Shown piece after piece: positions 45,492-53,723 of a stretch of DNA of 64,000 nt. This DNA comes from DASUAL01 sp035763805. GTDB taxonomy: Bacteria > Gemmatimonadota > Gemmatimonadetes > Gemmatimonadales > GWC2-71-9. The position numbers and the translations under genes were made by a program. The stretch covers positions 1-64,000 of the forward strand of contig DASUAL010000027.1 in the NCBI GenBank assembly GCA_035763805.1. Direction: 5' to 3'. Numbering within the stretch: the stretch's first letter is position 1; each line of letters begins with the position of its first letter. The notes below the pieces were generated by a model. That model saw nothing but the letters and a program-made list of their open reading frames with translations, was not told where the DNA came from and made no database searches.

Positions 45492-46319
45492 ATGACGCCG
45501 ACACGAGCTCGTTTCGCAGGGGCGGCGATGCTCGCCGCAGCCGCCGTGGCCCTCATGGCAAGTGCACCGCGGCGGCCCCCGGCCGAGCTGCGCGTCTGCG
45601 CCGACCCGTACAACCTGCCGTTTTCCAACGACCGCGAAGAGGGTTTCGAGAACAAGATCGCGCGCGTGATTGCACGCGACCTCAATGCCTCCGTCGTCAA
45701 CTATTGGTGGCCGCACCGGCGCGGGTTCGTGCGGAATTCCCTCTCCGCCGGCTACTGCGACGTGATCATCGGCGTCCCGGTGGGCTTCGACCCCGTCGCC
45801 ATCACCAAGCCGTACTACCGCTCGACCTACTACTTCGTCTACCGCGCCGACCGCGGCTTGCCGATCCGCTCGCTCGACGACACGGTGCTGAAGCGCCTGA
45901 AGATCGGCGTGAACATGATCGGGTACGACTACACGAACACGCCGCCGGCGCATGCGCTCGGGACGCGCGGCGTCGTGGGCCTGGTCGGTTTCGGGAACTT
46001 CCTGAACCCGGACCCGCACGCCGATCATCCGCAGGACATCATTGACGCGGTCGCGAAGGACTCGATCGACGTCGCGATTGTGTGGGGCCCCAAAGCGGGC
46101 TACTGGGTGAAGCGGGAGCCGGTAGAGCTCACGATGGTCGCGCTCCCCGACTCCGATCCCGTCTCCGGCATGCCGTTCGCCTTCAGCATGGCGATGGGCG
46201 TCCGGCACCGGGACAAGGCACTCAAGGCGCAACTCGACTCCGTGATCGACCGGCGCCGGGGCGAGATCATCAGCATCTTGCAGCAGTACAACGTGCCGAT
46301 GCTCGAGCTGCATCCATAG
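45492..46319 (+). CDS. xoxJ: periplasmic binding-like protein XoxJ
   Basis: A 275-residue protein with signal peptide and a type II periplasmic binding fold: LRVCADPYNLPFSNDREEGF, then ENKIARVIARDLN, YCDVIIGVPVGFDPVAITKP, PYYRSTYYFVYRADRGL and DVAIVWGPKAGYW. This is the MxaJ/XoxJ family, thought to help activate the dehydrogenase. ATG 45492 has AAGGGGA upstream; an earlier in-frame ATG at 45447 is less well supported. Confidence 0.9.
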   Translation: MTPTRARFAGAAMLAAAAVALMASAPRRPPAELRVCADPYNLPFSNDREEGFENKIARVIARDLNASVVNYWWPHRRGFVRNSLSAGYCDVIIGVPVGFDPVAITKPYYRSTYYFVYRADRGLPIRSLDDTVLKRLKIGVNMIGYDYTNTPPAHALGTRGVVGLVGFGNFLNPDPHADHPQDIIDAVAKDSIDVAIVWGPKAGYWVKREPVELTMVALPDSDPVSGMPFAFSMAMGVRHRDKALKAQLDSVIDRRRGEIISILQQYNVPMLELHP

Positions 46320-46365
46320 CAGCGCCGCTCGGCTGCACCGTACCGCAAACCAGGGAGACAGGGAC

Positions 46366-46833
46366 GTGAAGAGCAAGCATCTAGTGAGGGCCGGGCTACT
46401 GGGCGCGTGGCTCGCGGGCTCGGCCTTCATCGCGTGGGCGCCGCGCAACGCCCGGGGGGCGGGCGCAGCAGGCGCCCCGGCGGCGGGGGACACCACACGC
46501 GACAGTCTCCTTGTATCGGATTCGATCTATCAAGGGTGGAAGTGGTGGCAGGTCTACTGCTTCCGCTGTCACGGCGAGGACGCGATGAACCCCATCCTCC
46601 CGGCCGCGCCAGACCTGCGCTGGTCCCTGAGCGCGGAGGGGAAGCACTACCCACGCGACTCTTTCGAGTACACCGTGCTGAACGGCCGCCTCGACAAGGG
46701 GATGCCGGCGTGGAACGTGCTGCTCGACACGGCAGCAGTGAAGCAACTGTACCTCTACACCAAGGCGCGCAGCGAAGGCTGGCTCAAGCCCGGGCGGCCG
46801 CATCGCGAGTCGGACCTCAAGCAGAGCCAGTGA
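46366..46833 (+). CDS. xoxG: mono-heme cytochrome c, XoxG-like
   Basis: A 155-residue exported cytochrome with one heme site CFRCH (Cys65, Cys68, His69) and a probable axial Met in LDKGMPAWN (about 112). The signal peptide runs to about residue 32. It is the expected electron acceptor for XoxF. The identification as XoxG is from position plus fold; sequence similarity to characterised XoxG could not be tested. GTG start with AGGGAGA upstream; the stop overlaps the next gene as GTGA. Confidence 0.83.
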   Translation: MKSKHLVRAGLLGAWLAGSAFIAWAPRNARGAGAAGAPAAGDTTRDSLLVSDSIYQGWKWWQVYCFRCHGEDAMNPILPAAPDLRWSLSAEGKHYPRDSFEYTVLNGRLDKGMPAWNVLLDTAAVKQLYLYTKARSEGWLKPGRPHRESDLKQSQ

Positions 46834-47585
46834 CCGCGGGCGCGACGCGGATGGTCCTGGCGGCCGCCCTTGCCGGCCTCGCGACCGCGGTCGCCACGCG
46901 GGCTGCCGCGCAGCGGCAGCTGACCCGTGAGCAGGTCCTCGCGGCACTCGCCCAGGCCACGCCACAGGCGCCTGCCGACTTCACGGGCAAAGACCTCTCA
47001 GGTCTGGACCTCTCCGGCGTGGACTTCAAGCGCGCCAATCTCACGAAGTGCCAACTGGTGCGGACCAACCTGACGAAGGCGCAGCTCTTCTCCGTGACCC
47101 TTACGGACGCCGTTGCGACGGAGGCGGACTTCACGGGCGCGAACCTCGACGTTGCGGTGGCCTACCGCGTCGATCTGCGTCACGCGATCCTGCGCGACGC
47201 GAGCATCTTTGCCGTGATCCTCTACGACGCGGACCTCTCCGACGCCGATCTCACGGGTGCCCGGCTCATCGCGCCGATGAGTAACGCCAAGGCCGCGCGG
47301 GCCAAGCTCGTCAACGCCAACCTCGGCGCGGATCCGGCGAACCAGGGGATGGGTGTCATGCGCACGGACGCCACAGGCGTGGACTTCAGCGGCGCGGATT
47401 TCACCGGGGCGAACCTGCGCAAGCTCCTGCTCGTCCGGGCCAACCTTACGGGCGCCGACCTCACGAATGCCGACGTGACGGGGGCGGATTTCTCGGGCGC
47501 GATCCTCAAGGGCATCCGGGGCCGCGATCGGATCCGGGGGCTCGATCAGGCCCTCCACGTCGATCAGGCGATCTTCAACGACTGA
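46830..47585 (+). CDS. exported pentapeptide-repeat protein in the xox operon
   Basis: A 251-residue protein: signal peptide to about AAAQ (residue 28), then a run of A(D/N)Lxx pentapeptides from about residue 52 to 235 (FTGKDLSGLDLSGVDFKRAN, ANLTGADLTNADVTGADFSG). Such repeats fold into a right-handed quadrilateral beta-helix. Start GTG 46830 overlaps the cytochrome stop; ATG 46851 would still leave a signal peptide. Coupling to the cytochrome gene ties it to XoxF function, but its job is unknown. Confidence 0.85.
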   Translation: MTAGATRMVLAAALAGLATAVATRAAAQRQLTREQVLAALAQATPQAPADFTGKDLSGLDLSGVDFKRANLTKCQLVRTNLTKAQLFSVTLTDAVATEADFTGANLDVAVAYRVDLRHAILRDASIFAVILYDADLSDADLTGARLIAPMSNAKAARAKLVNANLGADPANQGMGVMRTDATGVDFSGADFTGANLRKLLLVRANLTGADLTNADVTGADFSGAILKGIRGRDRIRGLDQALHVDQAIFND

Positions 47586-47599
47586 TCGGGAAGCGCCCC

Positions 47600-48139
47600 T
47601 CAGCCCAGGGGCAGCCTCGCAAGCCAGGAGCCCGGGCGCCGCGCGCGGACCCACCGGTCCACTCCCCACGTGCGACCCGCCCGCGCGCCCAAGATGACCA
47701 CGAGGCTCACGATCAGCATGTAGTGGAACCCCTGCTGGGCCGAGCCCTGCCACTGCACGGCCAGACCGTAGTTCACGACGAGCAACAGACCGACGCCCGC
47801 GGCGACCGTCGTAAGGCAGCCGAACACGAGGCCGAGTCCCACCGCGGCTTCGCCCAGGGCGGTGAGCTGCGCGAACAGCTGGCTGTTGGGGATGACGCTG
47901 TGCTGCAGGAACTCCCGAAAGAACCCAACTGGATTCCCTTCCGCGTATTTGCCGACCAAGATCGGCATCACGTGAATCCAGCGGTCGGAGGCGGTGGGAA
48001 CCGGGAGGAAGCCCCACAGCAGGGTCACAGAGAGCTTCGTGAACAGGGCCTTGACGAACCACAGCCCCACGGCGATCCGGAGGACCGCGAGCCAGCGCTC
48101 AGGGGAGCGCATCGCCGGAGCGCCAGCATGCGTATCCAT
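47600..48139 (-). CDS. DoxX-family membrane protein
   Basis: About 179 residues with four membrane segments: VLRIAVGLWFVKALFTKL, LTALGEAAVGLGLVFGCLTT, GVGLLLVVNYGLAVQW and FHYMLIVSLVVILGARAG. It resembles DoxX/SURF4-type proteins. The start is uncertain: ATG 48139 is used; a TTG at 48184 (7 bases after the mnmE stop) or ATG 48112 are possible. It is last in the rpmH-mnmE direction and converges with the xox operon, so either link may be real. Confidence 0.72.
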   Translation of the reverse strand: MDTHAGAPAMRSPERWLAVLRIAVGLWFVKALFTKLSVTLLWGFLPVPTASDRWIHVMPILVGKYAEGNPVGFFREFLQHSVIPNSQLFAQLTALGEAAVGLGLVFGCLTTVAAGVGLLLVVNYGLAVQWQGSAQQGFHYMLIVSLVVILGARAGRTWGVDRWVRARRPGSWLARLPLG

Positions 48140-48190
48140 GGCGACGGGAGCTGCAAAGATGGCCGCCAGCGAGCCGGTCGGCAAGCAAGC

Positions 48191-49552
48191 TCATTTGCCC
48201 ACGCAGAAGCTCGCGAACACGCGGTCCAGCACGTCGTCCGGTGTGACGGCGCCGATCAAATCGTCGAGCGCGCTGACGGCCGCGGCTAGGTGCGTCGCCG
48301 CCGCCGCGGCGTCCACTCCCTGCGCCCGCGCAGCGCCGAACGCCTCGACTTCGGCGAGCGCCCGCTCGAGCGCCACCCGGTGCCGTGCCCGCGTGACGAC
48401 GGGCTCAACATCGCCGAGCTCAAGCAACCGTCCGAAGGCGGCCTCGGCGAGGCGGCGCTTCAGGGCATCGACGCCCTCCCCAGACACCGCGGAGACCGGG
48501 AGGCGGTCAGGCAGTCGGGCGGTCGGCCGATCGGCGAGATCAATCTTCGTTTGCACCGTTACTACCGGCGCTCCACACTGCGCGAGAAACGCGGCTCGCT
48601 CCGACTCTTCCCCCTTCCCCTTGGTCCCTTCCCCGACTTCTTCGCAAAACAACACTAGGTCCGCGGCTCCGAGATACCTCCGGCTCACCTCGATCCCGAT
48701 CCTCTCCACCCGATCTTCGCTGGCCCGCAACCCCGCCGTATCCACGAGCCGGAACGGGAACCCCCCGATCACCGCGTGGGCCTCGATCGCGTCGCGGGTC
48801 GTTCCCGGCACCTCGGTCACGATGGCGCGCTCCCGGCCGAGCAGCGCGTTGAAGAGGGAAGACTTCCCTGCGTTCGGAGGTCCCGCGATCACGAGCAGTG
48901 CGCCCTCCCGCAGGCGCTCTCCCTCGGGCGCAGTCGCGACGAGCCCCGCGATCCGCTCACGCAGCGCGCGCCACGCGGCCTCCACGCGCTCCGGCTGCAC
49001 CGGGCCCTCGTCCTCCTCGGGGAAGTCGATGTCGTAGGCGATCAGGGCTTCGAGCTCGAGCACCTCGGCACGCAGCGCCTCGAGCCGACCGGACAGGCCG
49101 CGGTCGAGCTGGTGGAGCGCCCGCTTCCGTTGCGCGGGCGACCCGGCATCGATCAGGTCCGCGGTGGCTTCGGCCTGGAGCACATCGAGCTTGCCGGTGA
49201 GCACGGCGCGCCGGGTAAACTCGCCCGGCCGCGCGGGGCGCGCGCCCGCCGCCACGAGGGCAGCGACCGCCTCGGCGGGAACGAGCAACCCGCCGTGCGT
49301 GGAGATCTCCACGAGATCCTGGCCGGTGTAGGAGCGGGGGGCCGGGAAGCACGCGGCGAGCACGTCGTCCACGGGCTCAGCGGACGCCGGGTGGACCAGC
49401 CGCGCACGCAGCGCGACGCGAGGGCGGTCGGCATGGAAGGGACGGAGGCAGCGCGCCGCGACCTCGAACGCGCCGCGGCCCGAGAGCCGAATCACCGCGA
49501 GCGCGGAGCGGCCGGGCGGCGTGGCCAGCGCGACGATCGGATCAGACAGCAC
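48191..49552 (-). CDS. mnmE: tRNA modification GTPase MnmE
   Basis: A 453-residue protein. N-terminal tetrahydrofolate-binding domain (PIVALATPPGRSALAVIRLS), G domain with Walker A GPPNAGKSSLFNALL (about residue 226) and DTAGLR, and the C-terminal FCVGK whose Cys is required for wobble-uridine modification. Between the G3 region and TKIDL there is a low-complexity Gly/Lys/Glu insertion (EVGEGTKGKGEESE) encoded by a polypurine run. It works with MnmG, not present here. Confidence 0.94.
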   Translation of the reverse strand: MLSDPIVALATPPGRSALAVIRLSGRGAFEVAARCLRPFHADRPRVALRARLVHPASAEPVDDVLAACFPAPRSYTGQDLVEISTHGGLLVPAEAVAALVAAGARPARPGEFTRRAVLTGKLDVLQAEATADLIDAGSPAQRKRALHQLDRGLSGRLEALRAEVLELEALIAYDIDFPEEDEGPVQPERVEAAWRALRERIAGLVATAPEGERLREGALLVIAGPPNAGKSSLFNALLGRERAIVTEVPGTTRDAIEAHAVIGGFPFRLVDTAGLRASEDRVERIGIEVSRRYLGAADLVLFCEEVGEGTKGKGEESERAAFLAQCGAPVVTVQTKIDLADRPTARLPDRLPVSAVSGEGVDALKRRLAEAAFGRLLELGDVEPVVTRARHRVALERALAEVEAFGAARAQGVDAAAAATHLAAAVSALDDLIGAVTPDDVLDRVFASFCVGK

Positions 49553-49555
49553 CGG

Positions 49556-51232
49556 CTATTTGGGCGGTGACCCCCTCCCTTGCTCACGCAGCCGGCGACG
49601 GGCGATGAGGTACTGCTGTGGGATCGAGAAGATATTGCTCACCGCGTAGTACAGGTTGAGCCCGGACGCGAAGTTCACGAACAGCACCGTCATGAAGATG
49701 GGCATGAAATACAACAGCATCTTCGCCTGCGGGTTCGGCGGCACGCCGATCTGCCCGACCTTCGTGAGCACGAACATCGAGAGTCCCATGACCACAGGGA
49801 TGACGTAGTACGGATCGGCGCGCGACAGGTCGGGGAGCCACAGGAATGGGACGCCCCGGAACTCGATCGTGTTGGCGAACACGAAGAACAGCGCGAACAG
49901 CACCGGCATCGGGAGCAGCATCGGCAGACAGCCGCCGAACGGGTTGACGTTGTGCTCCTTGTAGATCTTCAGCATTTCGCGCTGCAGACGCTCGGAGTCG
50001 CTCTTGTATCGCTCCTGCGTGTCCTTGATGAGTGGCGCCACGGCCTGCATTCGGATGCTCGCTTCCATCGCCTTCTGGTTCAGCGGCCAGAGCAGCACCC
50101 GCACGAGGATCCCGAAGATGACGAGCACCCACCCGTACGCGAGGGTCAGCCGATCGTGCATCCAGATCAGGATGTTGACCACGAGGATCGACACCGGCTG
50201 GATGACGCCGCTCATGAAGCCGCCGTAGGGATTGGCGTCGTCGAGGTCGTGGCCCAGCTGCGCCAGGCGGCGGTACTCGAGCGGTCCCGCGTATATCTGG
50301 TATCGGAAATCCCCCGCCGGCGGCACGGGCAGCGTGAGCGCCAGCGCCGCGCGCGTCGCGACCGGTGACCGGCCGCCGAGGAACGACGATGTCGTTACGG
50401 TCGTCGGGCCGCCCACGGCGATGCCGCCGCCGAAGCGCGGCTGGTTCTCCTCGAACGCGAGCGCCACGGCGAGGAAGTACTTCGACTTGAGGCCGGCCCA
50501 CGCGAACGGCCCGTCGAGCAGCTTGACGGTACCGGGTTTGAGCGACGAGAAAGCCGTGCTCTGCACCTTGGCTGCCTTGGCGACGACGGCGAAGTGCTTG
50601 AAGTCGTCTATCGTGTCCGCTTCGACCGAGCGCAGCCCGTCTCCCAGGCCCACGAGCATCACGGCGCCAGCGGGCCCAAGCCCCGAAACCACGCCCCGCA
50701 CCCGGAAACGGTATTCATCCGGGAAGAAGACGTACTGGAGCGTTACCCGCGCACCGCCACGCCCGGCCGTGAGCGTCAGCGGCACACTGTCCTCCGCGAC
50801 GCTCAGCACCGGCGTGCTGGGCGTGAACCGCCAGCCGGCGAGCGAGATCGTGTCCGTACCGACAATGAGGCAATGGGCAAGGAGCGGCCGGCCGGCCGGC
50901 ACGAGCTGCACGGGGCGGCCCGAGTCGACCGGCGCAAACGACTTGTAGTCAACGAGTTCCGCACGCACGAGCTGGGCACCCACGGTAGTGAACCCGAAGC
51001 GGTAGGCGGGCGACGTCACCCAGACCGTGTCGCCGGGGCCGTCAGCCGGGGTGGTTGTGGGACAGACGGACACCGGCGTCGGTGCGGCCCGCGCCGGGCG
51101 AACCGGCTGTGTTGGCGCGGCGACGCTGTCGACCGCTGCACGCCGCTTCAGGGGCTTGGGCGGGAACAGGATGCTCGGCAGGACTGCCACGATGAGCATC
51201 AGGACGATTGCGAGAATGACGCGTCGTTGCAC
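49556..51232 (-). CDS. yidC: membrane protein insertase YidC
   Basis: A 558-residue YidC. N-terminal membrane segment (residues 5-23), large periplasmic beta domain (about 60-330), then the conserved five-helix core: YGWVLVIFGILVRVLLWPLN, EHNVNPFGGCLPMLLPMPVL and LNLYYAVSNIFSIPQQYLIA. It inserts membrane proteins alone or with SecYEG. It is coupled to yidD upstream (9-base gap) and mnmE downstream (3-base gap). Confidence 0.95.
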   Translation of the reverse strand: MQRRVILAIVLMLIVAVLPSILFPPKPLKRRAAVDSVAAPTQPVRPARAAPTPVSVCPTTTPADGPGDTVWVTSPAYRFGFTTVGAQLVRAELVDYKSFAPVDSGRPVQLVPAGRPLLAHCLIVGTDTISLAGWRFTPSTPVLSVAEDSVPLTLTAGRGGARVTLQYVFFPDEYRFRVRGVVSGLGPAGAVMLVGLGDGLRSVEADTIDDFKHFAVVAKAAKVQSTAFSSLKPGTVKLLDGPFAWAGLKSKYFLAVALAFEENQPRFGGGIAVGGPTTVTTSSFLGGRSPVATRAALALTLPVPPAGDFRYQIYAGPLEYRRLAQLGHDLDDANPYGGFMSGVIQPVSILVVNILIWMHDRLTLAYGWVLVIFGILVRVLLWPLNQKAMEASIRMQAVAPLIKDTQERYKSDSERLQREMLKIYKEHNVNPFGGCLPMLLPMPVLFALFFVFANTIEFRGVPFLWLPDLSRADPYYVIPVVMGLSMFVLTKVGQIGVPPNPQAKMLLYFMPIFMTVLFVNFASGLNLYYAVSNIFSIPQQYLIARRRLREQGRGSPPK

Positions 51233-51241
51233 CGTTCGTCT

Positions 51242-51469
51242 CTAGGGCACCGGATCGTACCCGCCCGGATGCAGGGGATGACAGCGCAGGATGCGCTTGA
51301 CGCCGAGCCAGCTCCCTTTGAGCGCTCCGTAGCGCTCGACGGCATCATGTGTGTAGTGCGAGCACGATGGCACGAAGCGACACTGCGTAAGCACGAAATG
51401 CGACAGCGTCATCTGGTACGCGCGGATCAGTGTCATCACCGCGAGGCGCGGCCAGCGATGGACGCTCAT
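51242..51469 (-). CDS. yidD: membrane protein insertion efficiency factor YidD
   Basis: A 75-residue protein: LIRAYQMTLSHF, then CRFVPSCSHYTHDAVERYGA, RILRCHPLHPGGYDPVP, the invariant Cys-Pro-Ser-Cys-Ser-x-Tyr signature. ATG 51469 overlaps the rnpA stop as ATGA. Confidence 0.95.
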   Translation of the reverse strand: MSVHRWPRLAVMTLIRAYQMTLSHFVLTQCRFVPSCSHYTHDAVERYGALKGSWLGVKRILRCHPLHPGGYDPVP

Positions 51470-51780
51470 GTGACTCGGCTCACGACCACCTCTGCCTCGG
51501 CGCGCAGCACGGCGAACGGGACCGCATACGCGACGCGCTTCGCGCGCACGACGAGATCGACGGATGGCAGCGTCGCGAGCGCGCCACGTCTCAGCGTTTC
51601 CCTTAGTCTGCGGCGCAAGCGATTGCGAGCCACAGCGGTGAACTGGAAGCGGGGGACGATGATTCCGATCCGCGGGTGGCCCGCTCGGTTTGGGCACCAG
51701 GCGATGTCGAGATGCGGAGTGCGCAAGCGGCGACCCTGCGCCCAGCAGGCTTTGAGCTCCGCGCCGCGCCCCAGGCGCAT
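51466..51780 (-). CDS. rnpA: ribonuclease P protein component
   Basis: A 104-residue basic protein with the RNR motif ARNRLRRRLRETLRR (about residues 50-64) and the central-cleft segment RIGIIVPRFQFTAV. It pairs with the RNase P RNA, whose gene is at 59035-59405 in this window, to mature tRNA 5' ends. It lies 23 bases after rpmH and overlaps yidD. Confidence 0.94.
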   Translation of the reverse strand: MRLGRGAELKACWAQGRRLRTPHLDIAWCPNRAGHPRIGIIVPRFQFTAVARNRLRRRLRETLRRGALATLPSVDLVVRAKRVAYAVPFAVLRAEAEVVVSRVT

Positions 51781-51803
51781 GCGGCGCGGAAATCGCTCGC
51801 CCG

Positions 51804-51965
51804 TTAGCGACTCCGGTGCTTGGACGGCAGGCGGACGGTGAGGCGCTTGCGCCCCTTCTTCCGGCGGCGGGACAGGACGGCGCGGCCCCAGGTCGTTTTC
51901 ATCCGCGCCCGAAACCCATGCTTATTGATGCGCCGCCGATTGCGCGGCCGATACGTCGGACCCAT
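51804..51965 (-). CDS. rpmH: 50S ribosomal protein L34
   Basis: A 53-residue protein: GPTYRPRNRRRINKHGFRAR, MKTTWGRAVLSRRRKKGRKR, then LTV and a basic tail. All conserved L34 positions are present; the usual start MKRTYQP is MGPTYRP here. AGGA lies 8 bases before ATG 51965. It heads the rpmH-rnpA-yidD-yidC-mnmE unit, divergent from dnaA. Confidence 0.96.
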   Translation of the reverse strand: MGPTYRPRNRRRINKHGFRARMKTTWGRAVLSRRRKKGRKRLTVRLPSKHRSR

Positions 51966-52020
51966 ACATTCCTCGCGTGAGGCCGGGAAACGTACACTGA
52001 ATTCGGCGGAGCGGTCAAGG

Positions 52021-52049
52021 TTGACTTTTCCACATGCCAGCCGTAGTTT
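52021..52049 (+). promoter_or_regulatory. dnaA promoter with overlapping DnaA box
   Basis: TTGACT (52021-52026), a 17-base spacer and TAGTTT (52044-52049) form a plausible promoter. TTTTCCACA (52026-52034), one base from the TTATCCACA consensus, overlaps its -35/spacer, which fits dnaA autoregulation. A facing TTGACC (minus strand, 52018-52013) may serve rpmH. Confidence 0.5.
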
Positions 52050-52092
52050 CGGGCCGCCCTTGCTGGACGTCCCACCTTTTCGTCATTCGTGG

Positions 52093-53481
52093 ATGGAGCA
52101 GTCTACTAAAGAAGCCTGGAAGCGTCTCCTCGATGAGGCGCGGCGCGAACTACCCGACGCGACGGTGCGCACGTGGCTCGAGCCGGCGGTGCCGATCGCA
52201 CTGGACGACGATCGCCTGATCGTGGGCGCGCCGGATCAATTCGCAGTGGAGTGGAACGAGACCAAGCACGCGGGGGTCTTGGCACGCGCCGCCGAGCGCG
52301 TGTTCGGCCGTCCCACCGCCGTCGTCTTCCGGGTGCAGGAGGACCGCCAGCAGCGCCCGCAGATGGACTTCTTCGTCGCGCCGCGCGAGGCGGGCGCCGC
52401 GGCACCCGACAAGACGGCGGTGCCCACGACGCCGCTGAACGAGCGCTACACGTTCCAGACGTTCGTGATCGGGAAATCGAACGAGCTCGCCGCCGCCGCC
52501 GCGCACGCCGTCGCCGAGGCCCCCGGCAAAACGTACAACCCGCTGTTCATCTACGGGGCGACCGGCCTCGGCAAGACGCACCTCATGCAGGCCATCGCGC
52601 ATGCCGTGCTCGAGAAGTACCCGGGAACACGCGTCCACTACTTCGGCGCCGAGCAGTTCATCAACGAGGTCATCGAGTCGATCCACGCCCGGACGATGTC
52701 GGAGTTCCGGCGACGCTACCGGAATGACGTGGACCTCTTCCTCGTCGACGACGTGCATTTCCTCGAAGGCAAGGAGATGACGCAGGAGGAGTTCTTCCAC
52801 ACCTTCAACGCGCTGTTCGAGGGACACAAGCAGATCGTGTTGACATCCGATCGGCCGCCCAAGGAGATCCCGGGCCTCGAGGATCGACTCATCTCGCGTT
52901 TCGAGTGGGGGCTCGTGGCCGACATCGGGCACCCCGACTTGGAGCACCGGATCGCGATCCTGCGGAAGAAAGCCGAACAGGATCACCTCGAGCTCACCAT
53001 CCCCGATGACGTGCTGCGGTTCATCGCGGAGCACGTCCGCACGAGCGTGCGTGAGCTCGAAGGATGCATCATCAAGCTGCTGCTCTTCGCCTCGCTCAAG
53101 AACCGCGAGGTCACGATCGAGCTGGCCCGGGAGGCCCTCTCCGACAAGATCCGGCAAGGGGAGGGGGAGTCGAGCTACGGCACGCAACCGACTCCGAGCA
53201 TCGACCGAGTGCAGGAGGTAGTGGCCCGGCGCTGGGGCGTCACGCCCGAGGGGCTGCGCTCCAAAGCCCGCACCAAGACGCTGACGATCCCACGGCAGGT
53301 CGCGATGTATCTCGCACGCGACATGCTGGGGATGCAGCTCGTCGAGATCGGGCAGGCGTTCGGCGGCCGGGACCACTCGACCGTGATCCACTCGGTCGAC
53401 AAGGTGGAGCGGCAAATGATGCGGGACCGGACGTTCAAGGAGCGCGTCGAAATGGCGCGACAGGAGTTGTCCGCACTCTAG
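52093..53481 (+). CDS. dnaA: chromosomal replication initiator DnaA
   Basis: A 462-residue initiator. Domain I (WKRLLDEARRELPDATVRTW), AAA+ domain with Walker A GATGLGKTHLMQAIAH (about residues 155-170), Walker B DLFLVDDVHFLEGKE, and the C-terminal DNA-binding signature GGRDHSTVIHSVDKVERQM. Linker domain II is short. ATG 52093 is the start; longer upstream readings would run through the antisense of rpmH. Confidence 0.97.
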   Translation: MEQSTKEAWKRLLDEARRELPDATVRTWLEPAVPIALDDDRLIVGAPDQFAVEWNETKHAGVLARAAERVFGRPTAVVFRVQEDRQQRPQMDFFVAPREAGAAAPDKTAVPTTPLNERYTFQTFVIGKSNELAAAAAHAVAEAPGKTYNPLFIYGATGLGKTHLMQAIAHAVLEKYPGTRVHYFGAEQFINEVIESIHARTMSEFRRRYRNDVDLFLVDDVHFLEGKEMTQEEFFHTFNALFEGHKQIVLTSDRPPKEIPGLEDRLISRFEWGLVADIGHPDLEHRIAILRKKAEQDHLELTIPDDVLRFIAEHVRTSVRELEGCIIKLLLFASLKNREVTIELAREALSDKIRQGEGESSYGTQPTPSIDRVQEVVARRWGVTPEGLRSKARTKTLTIPRQVAMYLARDMLGMQLVEIGQAFGGRDHSTVIHSVDKVERQMMRDRTFKERVEMARQELSAL

Positions 53482-53723
53482 CCAACACATGGGCGCGGCG
53501 CGTGTGGGCAGGTGTGGGAACGGGCGCGGGTCGTGGGGAACGCGCCGAATGCCAACAGTCCCAACATTCGGGTCATGTGCGTGCGGGCTGGTATCCCCCT
53601 GCAGGTGCCCGGAGTTAGGCCGATTCACCAACATTTCCCCGCGCTCTACTACTACTACTAGTATTTCTATCTTAGTAGAGTAGTAGATTCTTTACCCACA
53701 CGACGGACGAGGCGACAGGCCGG
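53482..53723. other. candidate replication origin (oriC) between dnaA and dnaN
   Basis: A 242-base gap that ends in an AT-rich patch in otherwise GC-rich DNA. TACTACTACTACTAG (53647-53661) and TAGTAG-A-GTAGTAG (53674-53687) are trinucleotide runs like DnaA-trios in both orientations. TTACCCACA (53692-53700) is one base off a DnaA box. G-rich GTGTGGG repeats (53501-53517) are further possible boxes. CGAATG/CATTCG (53545-53570) forms a small inverted repeat. Position next to dnaA/dnaN supports the call. Confidence 0.6.

Noticed and set aside
17680..47585. Recent horizontal acquisition of the C1 island.
   Set aside because: No integrase, transposase, tRNA edge or obvious composition change; overlap style matches neighbours. 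Gene trees would be needed to test older transfer.
51820..52092. N-terminal extension of dnaA back to 51820.
   Set aside because: It would be the antisense of rpmH and shows no similarity; ATG 52093 gives a normal DnaA domain I.
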